Positions 13,634 to 25,865 of a stretch of 64,000 nucleotides of DNA are shown in pieces. The notes under the pieces were generated by a model, which saw nothing but the letters and a program-made list of their open reading frames with translations, made no database searches and was not told where the DNA came from. The position numbers and the translations under genes were made by a program. The DNA is from Cucumis sativus (Eukaryota > Streptophyta > Magnoliopsida > Cucurbitales > Cucurbitaceae). Location of the stretch: positions 12,214,001 through 12,278,000 of the forward strand of contig NC_026657.2 in NCBI RefSeq assembly GCF_000004075.3, written 5' to 3'. Within the stretch, counting starts at the first letter, position 1. Every line of letters starts with the position of its first letter.

Positions 13634-15485
13634 GTTGGACAGAATTAGAGATAAAATGTGATTTGAAAAAAACTGTTTGCATTAGAGTAAATTAGATATT
13701 AGAGAATAAAATGAATTAAATATTATAAGATAAACTGATGTAAGGAGACTATATAACAAACACACTAAATAATGTTTTTTCAAAAAATATTAATAGCTTC
13801 AAAAATTAATTAATTCAATATATATTACATTAAGTTGTAATTGGTTAAGATTTTGGACCTTTTTGTCCTCAAACAAAAATCATAACACCCATTTTAAGAA
13901 CTTTAATTTTATGACTAGTGCAAAAATTAGAAATCATCTCCAATAATAAATTCCAACCCGACTCTCTAGCTCATTGATTATAGTATATCTTTACAAAAAT
14001 TAACGGAATTCATTGCATTTACAATATCATGATCTTTTATTTGTAAGACTCGAGACAAGTCATTTGTGATTCATAATATATTTGAATCACAATATTTTTC
14101 ATGAGATGCATATTGAAAACAAAGTCAAATGACAATATTGAATTCATTAGAATTCGTGCTTTTATACTTTTGTTCTGAATTCGATCGATTGTGCACCGTT
14201 GTTGATCTTACTAGTAAATTGATATGATACTTATATTATAATAATGAACAGAAAGAAATTATATTGTATCATTTAGTTAAATAAAATAAATATGAACATA
14301 AGTAATGTAAATATGTAAATTTAAAAATTGCATACAAAAAATAATACATTTTTCTTGAAACATTACTGAGAGAGTGAAAGTTTGGATCATCGACTTTGTT
14401 GATTTTTTTTTTTCTAAATATCTGTTAGATAATAAATGAAGACTAGGAAATAAGGTAAAGTTTTATCTTAAATGATTTTTTTTCTCAAGTTATATTTATT
14501 TTAATAAATCAAATTATAACCCTTTTATTGAAATCATTGAAATTTTAGGAAGAAAAATCAAATAGAACTTTGTGATTTTGCATGAGCACAGCCTATGCAC
14601 GAGTATATGAGGGACACATATTTTACTCGCTTAGTAAATCCTTACGAGAACTGCAAGTATTTTAATTTTAATGATTTAAATATGAAATTATCTAGGATAT
14701 TTCTATCACTATCGCGAGTAAAATGAACAAGTTGGAAAATCAAAAGTTTATCCAAACCGTTTTGGATAATACATTTTATTTAACATGGGTAGAAATTAGA
14801 GATTATAACAATAATCTAAATTTTATATTTTAGAAAGCAAAATTATTTTAAATACAAGCCCTACATTTACATTATGTAAGTTATAAACTCAATCTATTTT
14901 TAAATAAATAAATAAATATATATATATTATAAATTATGTAATAACAATATAAATTTTTAGATTAAATTATAAATTTAGTCTGTCACTTTAAAAGTATATA
15001 ATTTAGTATCCACGGTTATAGTTAGAATTTAGTCTTTTTGGTTTATAAAATTATAGAAAATAGTATTGCTAGTAAAAACTATTTATAAAAATCAAAGATC
15101 ATGTATAAAATTTTATCAAACTATAGACTAAATTTTAATTTTCTCTAAATAATATAAACTAAAATTATAATTTAATCCATCTTTTAAACATGAATTACAT
15201 TTATAAATAAAATAATAATTACGTCCACCAAATATTATTGAATAAGTAAAACCATTTGTGTGATTTATAAATATATAATATAAAATACATTTAAACATTT
15301 TAAAATCTATCACAAAACACACGTTTGGAAACATAAAATATAAGCTTGTTTTAATTAAATTGAATCTCTAATTTACAAAATTTATACTAAACCTATCCTA
15401 GTTACTTTAGAAAAATTTAAACCATTCAAAAATATAATTGGATCAATTATAAGAAAATATAATAACATTTTGGCCGAATATTTAT

Positions 15486-15800
15486 TGTTCACACGAGATT
15501 TGGAAGAAATGTAACTCGTGGAATTGAATTTTGTATATATCTAATATTTACTCATTTGATACTTTCTCTCAAATACAAATTAAATTCAATTGTAGTTGCA
15601 AATCGATTTAAACTTCAATATTCTGGGATCCAAGGAAAGTTTAAAGTCGATTTGAACTTCAATCTTTTCGAATCAAAGAAAAATTTAATTTTCCATCGAG
15701 ATGGATACGAACAAAGAGCTTGTAGTAATTTGAATCTCCAAGCTTCAAAGCTTCAATTTTTCTTTCAATCAAGTCCAAACCCAACGAACAAATAGACTCA
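15486..15800 (-). mobile_element. LTR-like fragment, inverted relative to 12960-13385
   Basis: Read on the minus strand, 15590-15486 matches the end of the fragment at 13255-13382: shared words include CAAATGAGTAAATA, TTACATTTCTTC and CTCGTGTGAACA. The remaining bases up to about 15800 resemble a diverged LTR body. The two fragments may be separate insertions or the ends of a rearranged element. Confidence 0.45.
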
Positions 15801-16094
15801 AATCGAAGTTCACCAAGTAAATGAACTCAAGTTAATATTTATAAAAAATAATGTGTAATAAAATTTAGTTGATTAAGTGTAAACTCATATTTAAACATTA
15901 TTTTTTTATTTTTATAATATACTTAATTCCTCATATTATCCAACGCTTCAAAAGGACCCTAAGCTGCGCCCAATTCGGAGAGCAAGAAGCTCACGAAACG
16001 CCATAGCCATACCCATCCAAAACTATCTTCCGTCTAACTAAATATCAACTCTGCTTTCATTTTCCTTCAAAATTGAGCATTTCTTAGCCTTCTA

Positions 16095-19000
16095 ATGGCT
16101 GCTACTCGCTTCAATTCTCTTTCGTTTTCCCCACTCCCATTATCCCTTCCTTCTCAATCTAATTGCCATTCTTTAGAACACAAACCTCCACTCTTTCCCC
16201 TCAGCCCCCTTATCCAGCTGAAGCTCGCAATTAAGCGTTCTAATGCCACCCATCCCGTCTTGAAGTTCAGTCGCCGTGCCACCACTGCAACCGTATCGTT
16301 TAGCCTCCCGGCTTCGTAGGATACGACTACTCTCTTGCTTTAGTTGCCGTTTTTTCTCAAGCCCTCATACCTAATATTTTCTTTGATTTTGCAGGAAACC
16401 TGAGGGCGTTCCTCCCGAGAAACTTCCGAAGTAAGTTTACCCACGAATGTTCCCCTTTTCAATTAGTGTCTTTATCCTGCATAGGTTGTGCTTAAGCGTT
16501 GTAAATTGGAGTTTTTCTTTTGTTGCATGTCTTCATTATGTGCTAATGTTATTTTTTAATTTAACTAATTATTTTGAAATTTAACGAGGGATGATGATTA
16601 TTTGGGTTGAACTGTAACTTTAGTCCTTATCAATTAGTTTTAAGACTTCAATTTCAGTGCCTGTCTGGGAGGTTTGGAATTAATTTTAAGGACTATGGTT
16701 GAAAGTACCATGTTGTGTGTTTGGAACTTTTTGCTGATATGTTGAGTAACCACATTCTAAAGTGGCAGATGTATGACCTCTTACTCACTGCATTTCATAG
16801 AACGACCTATTATTTGTTTCTATCGGGCTGTAGGACATTTTCATATCTATGTAAATTGCTATTTTATCATAGATGTTGAATCATTTGTTATATGACTTCT
16901 CCTTTTCCGCATTAGATTGTGAATTATTGCAGAACTTACAGTGATGTTAGTTGTTTGTTGAATTTGTGACGTATAAGATGGTCGGCAAGAGCAATAAAGT
17001 CATTTGCAATGGGAGAATTGGAAGCAAGGAAACTCAAATATCCAAATACTGGCACAGAAGCATTGCTAATGGGAATTTTGATTGAGGGTTAGTATCCTTT
17101 CCAACTTTGAGGTTACACCAAATTCTTTTGTAATTATAGCCTTTTCATGATTATTATCAATTGGAGGGGTCTTCTTGATTAGTTTTGTGGTAGGGGTTCT
17201 CCTCAACCCTCCGCCTGTAGGCTGTGATTCTTGCTCTTTTGTTGAATATATCTTCTGTTTTCTATAAAAAAAAAGGTTATTTCTTATTTACATTTAGGTT
17301 TAAACTTACATATTAATTTTGTTTAGTTGAATGCAGTTAAGTTACAGAACTATATTACTCATGGTTCTTTTATTTTATTTTATTTGAATGGCTTGCATTC
17401 AGTATGTGGCACTACGAATGTTCATCCTTATTAGTTGTGCCATATTGTATACTGAAACATTTTTTCTAATAATATTTGTCCTCTCTACCTGTGGACGTAA
17501 CTAACACATTGTTAATAAACCACGTATATCTATGTGTTGATCTTCACATTCTTCATATTGATTAATTGTTGTTTTCATAACGTTTATTTATTTTTAAAGC
17601 TAGTATTCTAAAACCAATAAGAAAAAATCAATAGAATCTGATAAGAACCATATGACTCAGCTCCTTAGGAGTTAACATCTGAATTACTTTTAAAATCTGA
17701 CTACTTTTTCCCACGTCCCATTCCAGCATAATTTATGATCTCTTCCATTGTATCTGATTCCTCTCATATTAAACTATAGAATTGTTTTGAAAAACTTATT
17801 TATGTTTAAGCAATTCAACATTGAAACTTATATTCATGTTAGCTCCTGCCAGTCGATGATTATGAGTAACCTATCTTATGGCACTAGGCTTGGGGCATTG
17901 CCCATATGCTTTTGGAATGTCCGTATGCTTAATTGCTAACAATCATGGCGAAGTGAACCACAATTTTCAACCTTGTTCAGAGAAAAGGGGATAGGAATAT
18001 GATAGATAGCCTCAATTATATTTGACAACAGCATTGGGGAAGGATTTAAGAGCTCCCCAATCCCTTTAATTTTCATAAGAGAACCCAAATACAAATAACC
18101 CCAGTCACAATAAACAGTCCCCCTAAATACAGTCCTTCCACTGCCCAATCTAACTAACACCACCTTGGGCCCCACCTAAACACGTAAAAATTTACCCTTT
18201 AACTCTGTTTGCACACCTTCCTCCCTTCCAACGTGTATACACCTTATTAATTGGGGCATATCACAATTAAAGAAAAAACAATAAATTTGCATATTCCCTT
18301 TGATTGCAATCTTGTCATGCGTCATTGCTAGGTAATTTTTATTTTCTTGAATATATATATTCACATTCTTTTCAGGAACGAGTACTGCTGCCAAATTCTT
18401 AAGGGCTAATGGAATTACACTTTTCAAAGTAAGGGAAGAAACTGTAAAGCTACTTGGAAAAGCTGACATGTATTTCTGCAGTCCAGAGCATCCTCCATTG
18501 ACTGAGCCTGCCCAGAAGGCACTTGATTGGGCTGTTGCAGAGAAGCTAAAGTCAGGTGAGATATTCTTCCTAATCATCCAGCAAATGAAATTCTTATTTA
18601 GCTTGAAACATGAAAGTGAATGATGATACTTGAGTTTTTTGCTGAACCCTTTATGCATTCACAATAGAAAAGAATGAGATGTTGGGATGACCAGTCTTCT
18701 GACTGCTGGTTGAACCATATTTTTAGTATTGCCTATTTCTACGAAGGGAGGTTTTGCATATTTTTGTCACGCATTTAACAGCTTGGTTGGAAAGTTAATC
18801 AGATTATTCTTCCTCGGCTAGGATAGTGAATAAAGGATTTCTGCATCACCCTTACCACAATAGAAAAGTGAATAGAGGATTTTAGAACCACCATTTTAGT
18901 CTAATGGTCAATAGTAAAGGTATTAGCAGGAATGAGTTCAAGTTATAGTGGCTGCCTACAGACATAGGATTTAATAGTTACTTTGACAACCAAATATAGT

Positions 19001-19742
19001 AGGGTCGGACAATTCTCTTGTGATAATAGTTGAGGAGCATTGGTGTTCCTGAGCACTCGTCAATATGTTTGAAAAAAGAAGAGATTATTATGCACTGCAA
19101 GTTATTGGCTGCCACTTCTTTCAAATGGTTTACAAGTTGTGCTTGCTTACAGGCAATTAAGACTTAGTTGTAAAGCATTTATTTTCTCATGTATCAAGTA
19201 ACATCCACTTGCATAGATTTTTGCCAACTTTTTTGGCCATTTTAGTGAAGAAGGATTTTAGTATATGGTCCATCTTAGTAAAGAAGGATTTCAGTATACG
19301 GTCCATTTTAGTGAAGAAGGATCTCAGTACATCTTATCATCTAGTTATTCATAAAGGATGTACAATTGTGCACACGTATGCATGGACTTCTTGATGGTAG
19401 ATTTCAACTACAATGATTATCACCTATGTGCATTTTGTTATGTAATTTTGCTTGTGGCAGTCCTCTGTAATTGAACCTAAGGACCTATATGCAGGCCAGT
19501 CTGGAGAAATAACTACAGGTCATTTGCTTCTTGGTATCTGGTCAGAGGAATCAGCAGGTCGCAAGATCTTGGCCACCCTTGGCTTCGATGATGAGAAGGC
19601 AAAAGAGATTGCAAAAACCGTAAGCATTAAGTTGTTTTTATCTAGTTAGTACTGTAGCATCCTCAGTACTTGATGATATACTGCATTAAAACGTCTTTAT
19701 TGTTCACAGGTGGACAAGGATGCAACTTTCAGTTATAAGTAG
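16095..19742 (+). CDS. CLPT: Chloroplast Clp protease accessory protein ClpT
   Basis: Six exons: 16095-16315, 16395-16430, 16978-17087, 18376-18555, 19495-19619, 19710-19742; 705 nt, 234 aa. Arabidopsis CLPT1/CLPT2 are about 240 aa. Residues 1 to about 70 are rich in Ser, Arg and hydrophobics without acids, a typical stroma-targeting peptide. From about residue 86 the sequence is a ClpA/C N-domain-like fold without ATPase modules: WSARAIKSFAMGELEARKLKYP, TEALLMGILIEG, TAAKFLRANGITL, then a second repeat, GEITTGHLLLGIWSEESAG. In Arabidopsis, ClpT proteins bind the ClpP/R core rings in the stroma and help assemble or stabilise them; they were once called ClpS1/2. Which of the two paralogues this is cannot be decided. 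The ATG gives the transit peptide, and an AT-rich leader precedes it. Confidence 0.93.
19237..19332 (+). repeat. 33-bp minisatellite, three copies, in ClpT intron 4
   Basis: Three head-to-tail copies start at 19237, 19270 and 19303, each beginning CCATTTTAG or CCATCTTAG followed by a GAAGGAT word. Because 33 is divisible by three they read as a repeated peptide in one frame, but they lie in the middle of a well-supported intron. Confidence 0.85.
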
Positions 19743-22217
19743 ATGGATCATGTAGGAAGATGTGATGTGATTTTCATATTTTTGTGGATGGAATCCTCAC
19801 AAAGGACCCTCCAAATGAGATTCACATGATTTGGATCCTCGTGCATCCATTTGGTGATATAGTGATTTGCCTGTTTAATCAGCACCTGCCGTTCGACATT
19901 ATCAGCTTCATTTTGAATTGACTATTCTTGTTCAAACTTGTGGAGTGCTGGTATGATACGCTGCATTTCAGTGATCTCAGGAGTGTTCTCTGGCTTTTCT
20001 TGAACAAGCAACTTAAGTTGAACGGGAATAATTACCTCAATGATTAACACATCCCATTCTTAATTTAGTATTTGCAAGACATCCTCAATTACTTTTCAAT
20101 TTTAGTATTTAATATTTTATCTTTGTTTCTTTAATTCTCCTTAATATATGGGGTCTTGCGTGCCAAAATTTGAACATTTTTTACTTTTTGATTCCTCCCA
20201 CCTGTTGAAGCTTGTATGCCCAGGTAAATTCTTTTTGTGAATTTATAGGTAATTTTGATTTATGAGGTTAAGATTCTAGCCATTTAAATACGAAACATGC
20301 TCTACTTGACCTTTTCTGGATAATGCTCTTAGAACTTCATTGAGTATGCTATTTTGGATGTTCGAATTGTATAGCTATATATCTGTTTGAGAGAATAATA
20401 GCAAAAATAGTTGGTCGAAGGTTTAACAGTAATGGAAATTCTTAGCTTTCTGTTAAATTTTATTTGATCAGCTGTGTGTTAGATATCCATTAAGAGGCAC
20501 GGCAAATTTCCAATTTTTTAAATTTGAGTTATGGTTTGACTCGAGAGATTATTGTTAAGCTGGGCCCTTTAGCATTGTTCTAATAGTTTAGTGCAATATC
20601 TAGTAAGTGGATGCAGATGTAATGATAATGAGTGCATTTTAGACATATCTTAATAAATATGATCCTCATTAAAGTGTTTCTACACTGCCTATATCTTTTT
20701 GTTCTCTTGTGTTTTAACAGGTTGAATTGAACAGTTTAAACAGCATTTTCCGTTCTCTCAGAATCTATTGATCCCAAATGGAGGTGAGAGATTTGAATTT
20801 AAGCAGAGAAATTTCTTCATGTCTATTCTTTTAGATGAGATTGCTATTAGTTGATATGATATGATTGGCATGGTGTAAGGGACCAAGTTTAGTGGACCGA
20901 CTTAGGAATAGATCCATGCATCAGAAACAACCATTTTTGTTCATTTCAAAGTTTCTAAAAGCATTCTGATTCAGCCATTTAACGAATCCATTGTCTCTGG
21001 TCACTTTCAATCCACTACCCAAAAAACTTGAACAGTACAAGTTTGTCTGCTTGAGACTTTGCATCTAGTCCATTTGAATAGACTTTGGAGTATGAAGCAA
21101 ACCCATCTTTTTGACTTCACAGGAGTGTTCTAGTGAAAGTTGATGAGCCTTCCTTTGCGAAATTGTCTGTCATTTCTTCTTTTCCCTCTCTGTTTTGCTC
21201 AAATTGTTTTTTTTTTTTTCCTTTTTTGGGTGCATGCACGATCCTCATTCTTGATTGTGTTCATAGCTTTTTTTTTTGTCTTGTTTTAGTAGATTTGGGA
21301 CAGGGGGATTCAAATCACAAATCTTGTGGGTATTAACACGTTTACATATTAGTTGAGGTATGCTCATTTTGATTTTTTTCTTGTTTTAATTGAAATGACA
21401 TGGGTTTATTATTGTGTATTAGAAGCACATTTTCAACTTTATTATTGTACATGTTATCGACAAAAAGAAAAGATTCAAGATGATAGAAACATAAAACAGA
21501 AGAAAATGACACGTTGAGAGAAAAGAAAAATGAAAGATAAATAGGCGATTAAATGTAGATGAAGTGACAATGATCTACATGATGTCCTTAATAAGGAAAA
21601 AAAACAGGCAAATAAGAGGGAGAACTTTGCAAGTTAAGTAGGACCTCAAGCACGTGTATAGTACATGGAAGAGGGAATAATTGTGTGCTTAAAATGATGA
21701 TGGCACACGTGCGTATTAGGTCACTCTTAGCAATAAAATAAAATAAAGAAAAAAAAAAAAAACTAAGCACAATCTCATTGGGTATGTTCCTAAAGTGTTT
21801 CTTCTTTGGGGCCATTATCTTTATGGGGATGTCTTGTAAAAGTGAGGCAAAGCTTCCTCAATTTAAGTTCAATAAGTAGTCCCCCCCTTTCTTCCTCTCC
21901 TCATCTTCCAAAACTATATAGAATTATGGAAATTGTATTTGTAATTTTAGGGTCAAAAGAAGAAGTAGTGGGAATCTTAGCATTCCACACTTAGGTCACT
22001 ATCAAACCCAATAAGAGGCAAAATGAATGTTTAGTTTGACATGGAATCAAAATAATTAATACCCTTTTATTTTTCTCTCAAGCATTTCTCCAATTCGAAA
22101 TAGAATGAAAGATGGTTCTTTACGACTTTCAATTTTGTATTAAATAGATCGTTGAAAATTTTTAAAATTAGTTGAAGCTTACGTGAATAACAAAGACATG
22201 GATTAAAAACACAATTA

Positions 22218-22260
22218 TTAGAAGGTAATGAAAGAATGTTAGAAGGTAATGAAAGAATGT
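22218..22260. repeat. Short tandem duplication, about 21 bp x 2
   Basis: The word TTAGAAGGTAATGAAAGAATG occurs twice in direct succession, apparently a replication-slippage duplication. Confidence 0.8.
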
Positions 22261-24550
22261 TTCCTATTTTTGTGGTTTAATTGATATGGGTGAAGAAGAT
22301 AAGAGAGGAGGCATTGCATTAAATAATAGGAAGATGAGTGATGTGGACATGGATGATTATTAGGGCATGCACCCATTATTTAAAATTGAAAGGAAAAGCA
22401 AAGGAAGAAGAAGGTATATTGAGGAAAATTGGTTAATGATGTTGTTTGTGTCGTGGGTGTGGAGCCATGTTTCAATGTGTGTGCGTGCGTGGCCTGGCCC
22501 TTCCCAAGCCCTCATCCCGTCCGCACCATCCAGATCATTCCGCTCCGCATGTCCTTCAACCTCAATTATTCACATATCAAATTAAACCTTTCTTTTCCTT
22601 AAGAAAAAAATTATTAAACCTTATATCCCTTTTCTTTATTATTATTATTTTTTTTTTACAAGTAATTCAAGAAACTAACAAAATCATTAAGCAAAGTAGA
22701 ATCTTCCCTTGAAGGGGTGGCTTTTCGAGCCAGATTGTCGAGAGATGGAATTTTCGAGTGTTGTTGCTAAGTTATGTGTGATTGAGTTATTTCTTATGTT
22801 TGATCAAAACAAAGCCTTTAATTAACCCAGAGAGATAAGAGAGATCAACAAAAAGTTTGAACCTGGTTTGCTTAGAGAGTTAGTTTCATCTTAAAGAAAA
22901 GATAAATTAAACCCAGCTTCAAAAACTTTGGACAGAGACTACGATATAGGGAATACGTAACTTCCTCTTTTTAATACTTTATTTTTTTTCCTTGTTAATT
23001 TAATCCACTTTTCTTTAGTGATTAATATCTATACAAAGTAAAGAGACATAAACCATTTCCTATGAGCTGTTTTTCTCATCTTTGTGGGCGACTTTTCTAT
23101 ATATCTCTTTACTTCACTAATATTTAGACAACCCGACCCTACTAAAAACAGTGTTTTTATTGTCTTTGATATGTAGTCTCCATCGAAATTTAACGTTTGT
23201 CCTTAAAATCTCACCTCTCTTCTTTCGCATCCATTACTGTAGACCAACCCATAAGTAGTTGGGTGCATGATAAGTTAAAGAGTAATACTTAAGATGCAAT
23301 TCAGGCAACTCTATTCTTAGAATTTTCGTACGGTAACTCATTTTTAGGCACAAAATAAAATTTGGTCCACCATTTAAATAAATTATAATTTGACGTTTTC
23401 CTTGACACAAGCTCGTTGTAGAATTATCAATTCAATCAACGGACATGCTTGATGGACCGAGGCGCTAGTATGAATGTCGTTTGGATATTATTGCTCTTTT
23501 TCTCTCATCAAATTTGCAGTTTTTTCTTTGATTTTTCTGTTAGTTTTGCATGCTTCTTCTTCAATTCGTTTGTTTTCCTTTGTCCTACACATATCTTCTT
23601 CGATTTGTTTCCACTTCGTATTGAAACTATTTTTCCCTCTCGCTTCTTGGTCTTGCTTTCACTCTTAATCTCATTCTAATTCATATTCCATCTAATTCCA
23701 TTCCAAAGACAGAGGAAGAGGTTGTAGAAGGGAAGAACGAAACAAATTGAAGGCCACAGCGACTTGCATGCAAAACAAATGGGGAAAATACATTTTGGTC
23801 ATCCTCTAGTCATTTCACCCTAAGCTAACACAAGCAAAAGACACAAAATAAAAACACAGGCTCGATCATCTAATAACCACTTAAAAATAAAAAAACTATT
23901 TTAAAAAAAATCCTCAACACAAATTGTAATTTAACATTTGAACTATTCCATAAGTTGGACAAAGATCCCTTGAAGTTCACAATGAAATATTATGATCATA
24001 ACTAACTGAATTTTGATTAAAGTAGCAACACCACGATAAAAAATGTATGCGGATTGTGCATGAATTTGCATGCACTAGAAATTTTAATTATATACAATAA
24101 GTTCAGTTTTTTTTCCTCTCACACCTAAATAGTAACACTTGACAAAAAGAATTTAAACCTTAAAAGTCGGTGAATGAATCAAAAGAGATATTCTCATGTA
24201 ATTTTGTACATTGAATTCGTACAAAACGACAAGTAAAAAACCATATATATTTTAGCCTCAAATGTTATAAAATGTAATATAACCAAAGTCCAAGAGCTTG
24301 GCAATTTGTTAAAACTAGTCAACCATTACACACCTCCATGAATTAATTAAACATTACTAAATAAACCAATAAGGAACACAAAATCTCTCATACTTAGAAT
24401 TTCAAGAGATTGCTTAAAACAAAGTGTGTTTAGTTGATTTAAATAATGAAATAATGAATGATCCTATACGAGATTTTGCAATTTCAATTACGAACCAATG
24501 GCAAAATGACAAGTGGCCAAGTTTGTAGGGTTTTGACAATTGAAACACAT

Positions 24551-24584
24551 GGGCAAAGGCATGGGGAAGGCCTTCCCTTTGCCC
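24551..24584. repeat. Near-perfect inverted repeat (hairpin)
   Basis: GGGCAAAGG at 24551-24559 is the exact complement of CCTTTGCCC at 24576-24584. The interior contains the palindrome GGAAGGCCTTCC. A transcript could fold into a short stem, but the arms are too short for a typical plant miRNA precursor. Confidence 0.6.
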
Positions 24585-24948
24585 ACAAATCTTCTAAGCA
24601 ATAATAATAATCTCTAGAGGATGGATTATATTTCATATATATTCATCTCTTTATATATTGGACATGTGCATTTCTTGGTTATAATTCCCATTATATTGCC
24701 TATGGAGGATGGCTTCCCAATAAGATTTCTTTCCCATTTCTAATTGTGAAAAAGATTTTGACTTATTAAAAAAAAATGTAACTCCTTTTATCAAATTCTA
24801 TCCTATTATATTAAACTTATATGCAATTCATGTGATCATAGACAACACTTACATTGTTATGAATTGTGTGTGATATGCACAAATATTTTAAAAACTGACT
24901 ACGTTAAATAAAAATTACTTTAGTTTATCTCCCAATTTTGAAGGAGTG

Positions 24949-25039
24949 TCAATTAAACTATATCAATTTAAACTTAAACTTTTAAAATAAAATCAATTAA
25001 ACTATATCAATTTAAACTTAAACTTTTAAAATAAAATCA
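24949..25039. repeat. 44-bp tandem duplication, two copies
   Basis: Two apparently identical copies, each starting TCAATTAAACTATATC, begin at 24949 and 24993. Intergenic and AT-rich. Confidence 0.85.
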
Positions 25040-25798
25040 ATTTATTCATTTTTTTTATTTATTCAGTGCATGTCTGTGAGTGCAATTAATGTAGTGATTG
25101 TATGAGTGACTTTTATTTCATGCAAATCATTTGGTTATATTTAAACGTGATTTCAAAATTAAATGTCATTTTTTGTAAGATAAATAATTTAACTCAAAAA
25201 AAGCAAAAAGTATTCTTAAGATCAAATTTGGTGTTTCAATAAATAAATTAAATGAAAAGAAACTTTTTGTTTTGGGGTGAATTTCCAATCCATTACCCTA
25301 TCAAGAATTACCCCTAAACTAATTATTGTCACAGTAAAATCACTCACCAATACCTTTACTCCCTCTTTTACATAAATGATAAAAACTAACACTTTCAAAA
25401 AAACCCAAACCTTTTTTCCCCTAAGTTGATTACTCACTTTTTATCTCCATCATAAAAAAAAAAAATTGAATAATAAAATCATCATTCAAAACAATATATT
25501 TATCAATATATACACATCATCTCTCCCCTCTGTCTCTCCCTCAACCACAAATCCAAAATTTTCAACCCCTTTGCTTTTTAACATTCATTTATATATATTG
25601 AACATTAAAAGAATAAGATGGCATATGGGTGAAAAAATAAAATAATAGAAAGCAAATTGAATAGTCAATTTCATGTTTAGGGGTAAGAGAGAGAAACAAA
25701 CAAAAATGAAGGGTAGAGAGAGAAAGAAGGGCACTTTTACCAAAAGGGGAAGTAAAGAGAGAGATAAGGAGAGAGGTTGAAGGAGGTTTTGCCTAATC

Positions 25799-25865
25799 AT
25801 TTACCGACAACTCAACAGCCATATCTTCCACTGTTGTTCCATTGATACCCAAAAGCTCAACCACT
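25799..25865 (-). other. Exon-like stretch encoding a short acidic C-terminus, unidentified
   Basis: On the minus strand a good acceptor (pyrimidine tract, then CACCAG) is followed by a frame reading VVELLGINGTTVEDMAVEL and four more residues before a TAG stop. Amino-acid composition is protein-like and unlike the surrounding low-complexity DNA. No upstream exon or family was recognised. It could be the last exon of a small gene, or chance. Confidence 0.2.

Larger units (their letters stand above)
9615..16000. other. AT-rich intergenic region with degenerate repeats, no gene seen
   Basis: Over 6 kb of strongly AT-biased sequence between the divergently transcribed MAP65 and ClpT genes. ORFs are short and low-complexity. 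It contains two LTR-like fragments in inverted orientation, a 32-base T run and two loosely similar tracts sharing the words GCCACTAAAGCAA and AAAGTTATAAT (about 11830-11940 and 12620-12790). Nothing suggests a conserved protein or structural RNA. Confidence 0.6.

Noticed and set aside
22440-22560. GC-richer patch resembling a miR482- or miR160-type precursor
   Set aside because: Words such as CCTTCCCAAGCCCTC only loosely resemble known mature miRNAs, and no matching star arm folding into a long stem was found.
23449-23679. Overlapping Phe/Ser-rich ORFs of 76 and 64 codons
   Set aside because: Pyrimidine-rich low-complexity translation; no conserved features.
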